Source: Aquila chrysaetos chrysaetos (Eukaryota; Chordata; Aves; Accipitriformes; Accipitridae). Taken from it: a DNA stretch of 64,000 bases. Positions within the stretch are counted from its first letter, which is position 1; each line of letters starts with the position of its first letter. The DNA is taken from assembly GCF_900496995.4 (NCBI RefSeq), contig NW_024470403.1:1-64000 (forward strand). Reading direction: 5' to 3'. The notes beneath the pieces were generated by a model that did not search any database, was not told the DNA's origin, and worked only from the letters and a program-made list of their open reading frames with translations. Position numbers and translations under genes: made by a program. This document shows, one piece after another, positions 61,935 through 64,000 of the stretch.

Positions 61935-63425
61935 CCACCAGTCCCCACAAGTCACTGGTCCCTTCAGGGTGGTCCCCTCAGGCCACCAGCCCCCTCAGAC
62001 TGGTCCCCTCAGGCCACGGGTCCCTTCAGGCTGGTCCCCTCAGGGCTGTGGTCCCCTCAGGCTGGTGCTTTCAGGCCACCAGTCCCCTCAGGGCTGTGGT
62101 CCCCTTAGGCCACCGGTCTCCTCAGGCCACCAGCCCTCTCAGACTGGTCCCCTCAGGGCTGTGGTCCCCTCAGGCTGCTGGTCCCCTCAGCCCACCAGCC
62201 CTCTCAGGCTGGCCCCCACAGGCCACTGGTCCCCTCAGGCCGCTGGTCCCCTCAGGCTGCTGGTCCCCTCAGGCTGCTGGTCCCCTCAGGCCACCGGCCC
62301 CCTCAGACTGGTCCCCTCAGGCCACTGGTTCCCACAGGCCACTGGTCCCCTCAGCCCACCGGCCCCCTCAGAATGGTCCCCTCAGGCCACTGGTTCCCAC
62401 AGGCCACTGGTCCCCTCAGCCCACCAGCCCTCTCAGGCTGGTCCCCACAGGCCACTGGTCCCCTCAGGCCACTGGTCTCCTCAGGCTACTGGTCCCCTCA
62501 GGCCACCAGCCCCCTCAGCCTGTTCCCCTCAGGCTGCTGGTCCCCACAGGCCACTGGCCCCCTCAGACTGGTCCCCTCAGGCCGCTGGTCTCCTCAGGCT
62601 ACTGGTCCCCTCAGGCCACCAGCCCCCTCAGCCTGTTCCCCTCAGGCTGCTGGTCCCCACAGGCCACTGGCCCCCTCAGACTGGTCCCCTCAGGCCGCTG
62701 GTCCCCTCAGGCCACCAGCCCCCTCAGACTGGTCCCCTCAGGCCACTGGTTTCCACAGGCCACTGGCCCCCTCAGACTGGTCCCCTCAGGCCGCTGGTCC
62801 CCTCAGGCTGGTCCCCTCAGGCCACCAGCCCCCTCAGACTGGTCCCCTCAGGCCACTGGTCCCCACAGGCCACTGGCCCCCTCAGACTGGTCCCCTCAGG
62901 CCGCTGGTCCCCTCAGGCTGGTCCCCACAGGCCACTGGTCCCCTCAGGCCACTGGTCTCCTCAGGCCGCTGGTCCCCTCAGGCTGGTCCCCACAGGCCAC
63001 TGGTCCCCTCAGGCCACTGGTCTCCTCAGGCTACTGGTCCCCTCAGGCCACCAGCCCCCTCAGCCTGTTCCCCTCAGGCTGCTGGTCCCCACAGGCCACT
63101 GGCCCCCTCAGACTGGTCCCCTCAGGCCGCTGGTCCCCTCAGGCCACTGGTCTCCTCAGGCCACTGGTCCCCTCAGGCCACTGGTCCCCTCAGCCTGTTC
63201 CCCTCAGCCCACCAGCCCCCTCAGACTGTTCCCCTCAGGCCACTGTTCCCCCCAGGCCACTGGTTCCCACAGGCCACTGGTCCCCTCAGCCCACCGGCCC
63301 CCTCAGCCCGCTCCCCTCAGCCCACCAGCCCCCTCAGACTGTTCCCCTCAGGCCACTGGTTCCCACAGGCCACTGGTCCCCTCAGCCCACCGGCCCCCTC
63401 AGCCCGCTCCCCTCAGCCCACCGGT
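61935..63425. repeat. 17-bp minisatellite
   Basis: The unit GTCCCCTCAGGCCACTG repeats about 85 times with variants GCTGCTG, CCACCAG and AGACTG. Since 17 is not a multiple of three, three units make a 51-bp, 17-codon cycle that is stop-free in several frames. That explains an open frame of more than 700 codons that is not a gene. Confidence 0.92.
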
Positions 63426-63429
63426 CCCG

Positions 63430-64000
63430 CTCCGCCCCCGCCCCCCCGTCCCTCTCTCCGCGCCTGCGCAGCGCCGCCCCCGTCCCACCAAAGCACCTCC
63501 CACCTCCGTCACCCTCCCGCCGGCCTCACCCATTGGCTCCCACCGCGGCGCTCCACGTGACTCCCTACTCCCGCCCCTCCGCCAGCCACACACACACACA
63601 CACTCACACTCACACTCACTCACTCACACACACACACGCGCGCACGCCCCCCGCAGCCCCCTCCTCCGCCCCCCCCCTCCCTCCCTCCCTCCCTTCCCCT
63701 CCCCTCCTCGCGCACAGCCGCGCGCCCCCCGCCGGCCGGCGGCTCCGCCCCCCGCGCTGCAGTCTCGCGCCCCGCCGCATCCGCGCACCCCGCACCCCCC
63801 GCGCCCCGCACCGCGGCCAGGCCCAGGCCCCAGGCCCAGGCCCGGGCCCCGCCGCCGCCGCCGCTGAGGGAGGAGCAGGAGGCCTCCCACCCCCCCCCTC
63901 CATTACACATACACACACACCCCCCCCACCCCGGTTCGCCGCCGGTAGGAACCGCGTTGCCTTTCCCAACCCCGGGGGGACGGACCGCGGAGGAGGGCGG
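63430..64000. promoter_or_regulatory. CpG island, possible promoter of the next gene
   Basis: Dense CpG and GC boxes, an NRF1-like CGCCTGCGCAGCGC at about 63460, an inverted CCAAT box (CCCATTGGCT) at about 63530 and a CACGTGA E-box at about 63554. By human order the next gene would be ILF3 on the plus strand, but no ILF3 coding exon is inside the window. Confidence 0.5.
63586..63640. repeat. CA/CACT microsatellite
   Basis: CACACACACACA, then CACTCACACTCA, then CACACACACA and GCGCG. It sits within the CpG island. Confidence 0.9.

Noticed and set aside
61672-63867. Frame of about 730 codons near the right edge
   Set aside because: It follows the 17-bp repeat exactly and has no unique domain. 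I kept it only as a low-interest finding.

Overview
The window is host chromosomal DNA from a vertebrate, almost certainly a bird microchromosome. Exons are short, many introns are only 60-150 bp and start with G runs and end with C runs, and minisatellites fill nearly every gap. The gene order matches human 19p13.2: PDE4A, KEAP1, S1PR5, ATG4D, KRI1, AP1M2, SLC44A2. I cannot name the species.

Layout. 1-4.3 kb: tandem repeat and GC-rich DNA with no gene recognised. 4.3-13.8 kb: PDE4A (+), from the short-form (PDE4A1) first exon to the poly(A) signal; exons unique to the long forms were not found. 14.7-16.3 kb: SPC24 (+). 16.7-23.7 kb: KEAP1 (-), tail-to-tail with SPC24. 24.5-29.1 kb: S1PR5 (-), one coding exon plus a probable distant 5' exon. 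31.0-34.0 kb: ATG4D (+), tail-to-tail with KRI1 (-) at 34.0-38.4 kb. 38.6-42.0 kb: AP1M2 (-). 43.7-60.1 kb: SLC44A2 (+), with two alternative first exons and two alternative last exons. 63.4-64.0 kb: a CpG island that may be the promoter of the next gene (ILF3 by human synteny).

The genes are not an operon-like unit. They cover cAMP breakdown (PDE4A), the kinetochore (SPC24), control of the oxidative-stress response (KEAP1), lipid GPCR signalling (S1PR5), autophagy (ATG4D), ribosome biogenesis (KRI1), clathrin sorting (AP1M2) and choline-like transport (SLC44A2). Reading frames are intact over all 12 exons of AP1M2 (423 aa) and all 22 exons of SLC44A2 (710 aa). Isolated one-base breaks occur in PDE4A, SPC24, KEAP1, S1PR5, ATG4D and KRI1, mostly at G or C runs, so base-calling error is the first explanation.

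Most notable points: three minor-spliceosome (U12-type) introns in three genes, one of them AT-AC; a KEAP1 with Ser where mammals have sensor Cys288 and a disrupted first Kelch repeat; a 42-bp minisatellite whose unit carries an 18-bp perfect palindrome; a coding 24-bp minisatellite in ATG4D; and SPC24 lying between PDE4A and KEAP1. I found no evidence of a wholly new system, and no transposon, virus-derived element, CRISPR array, rRNA or tRNA.
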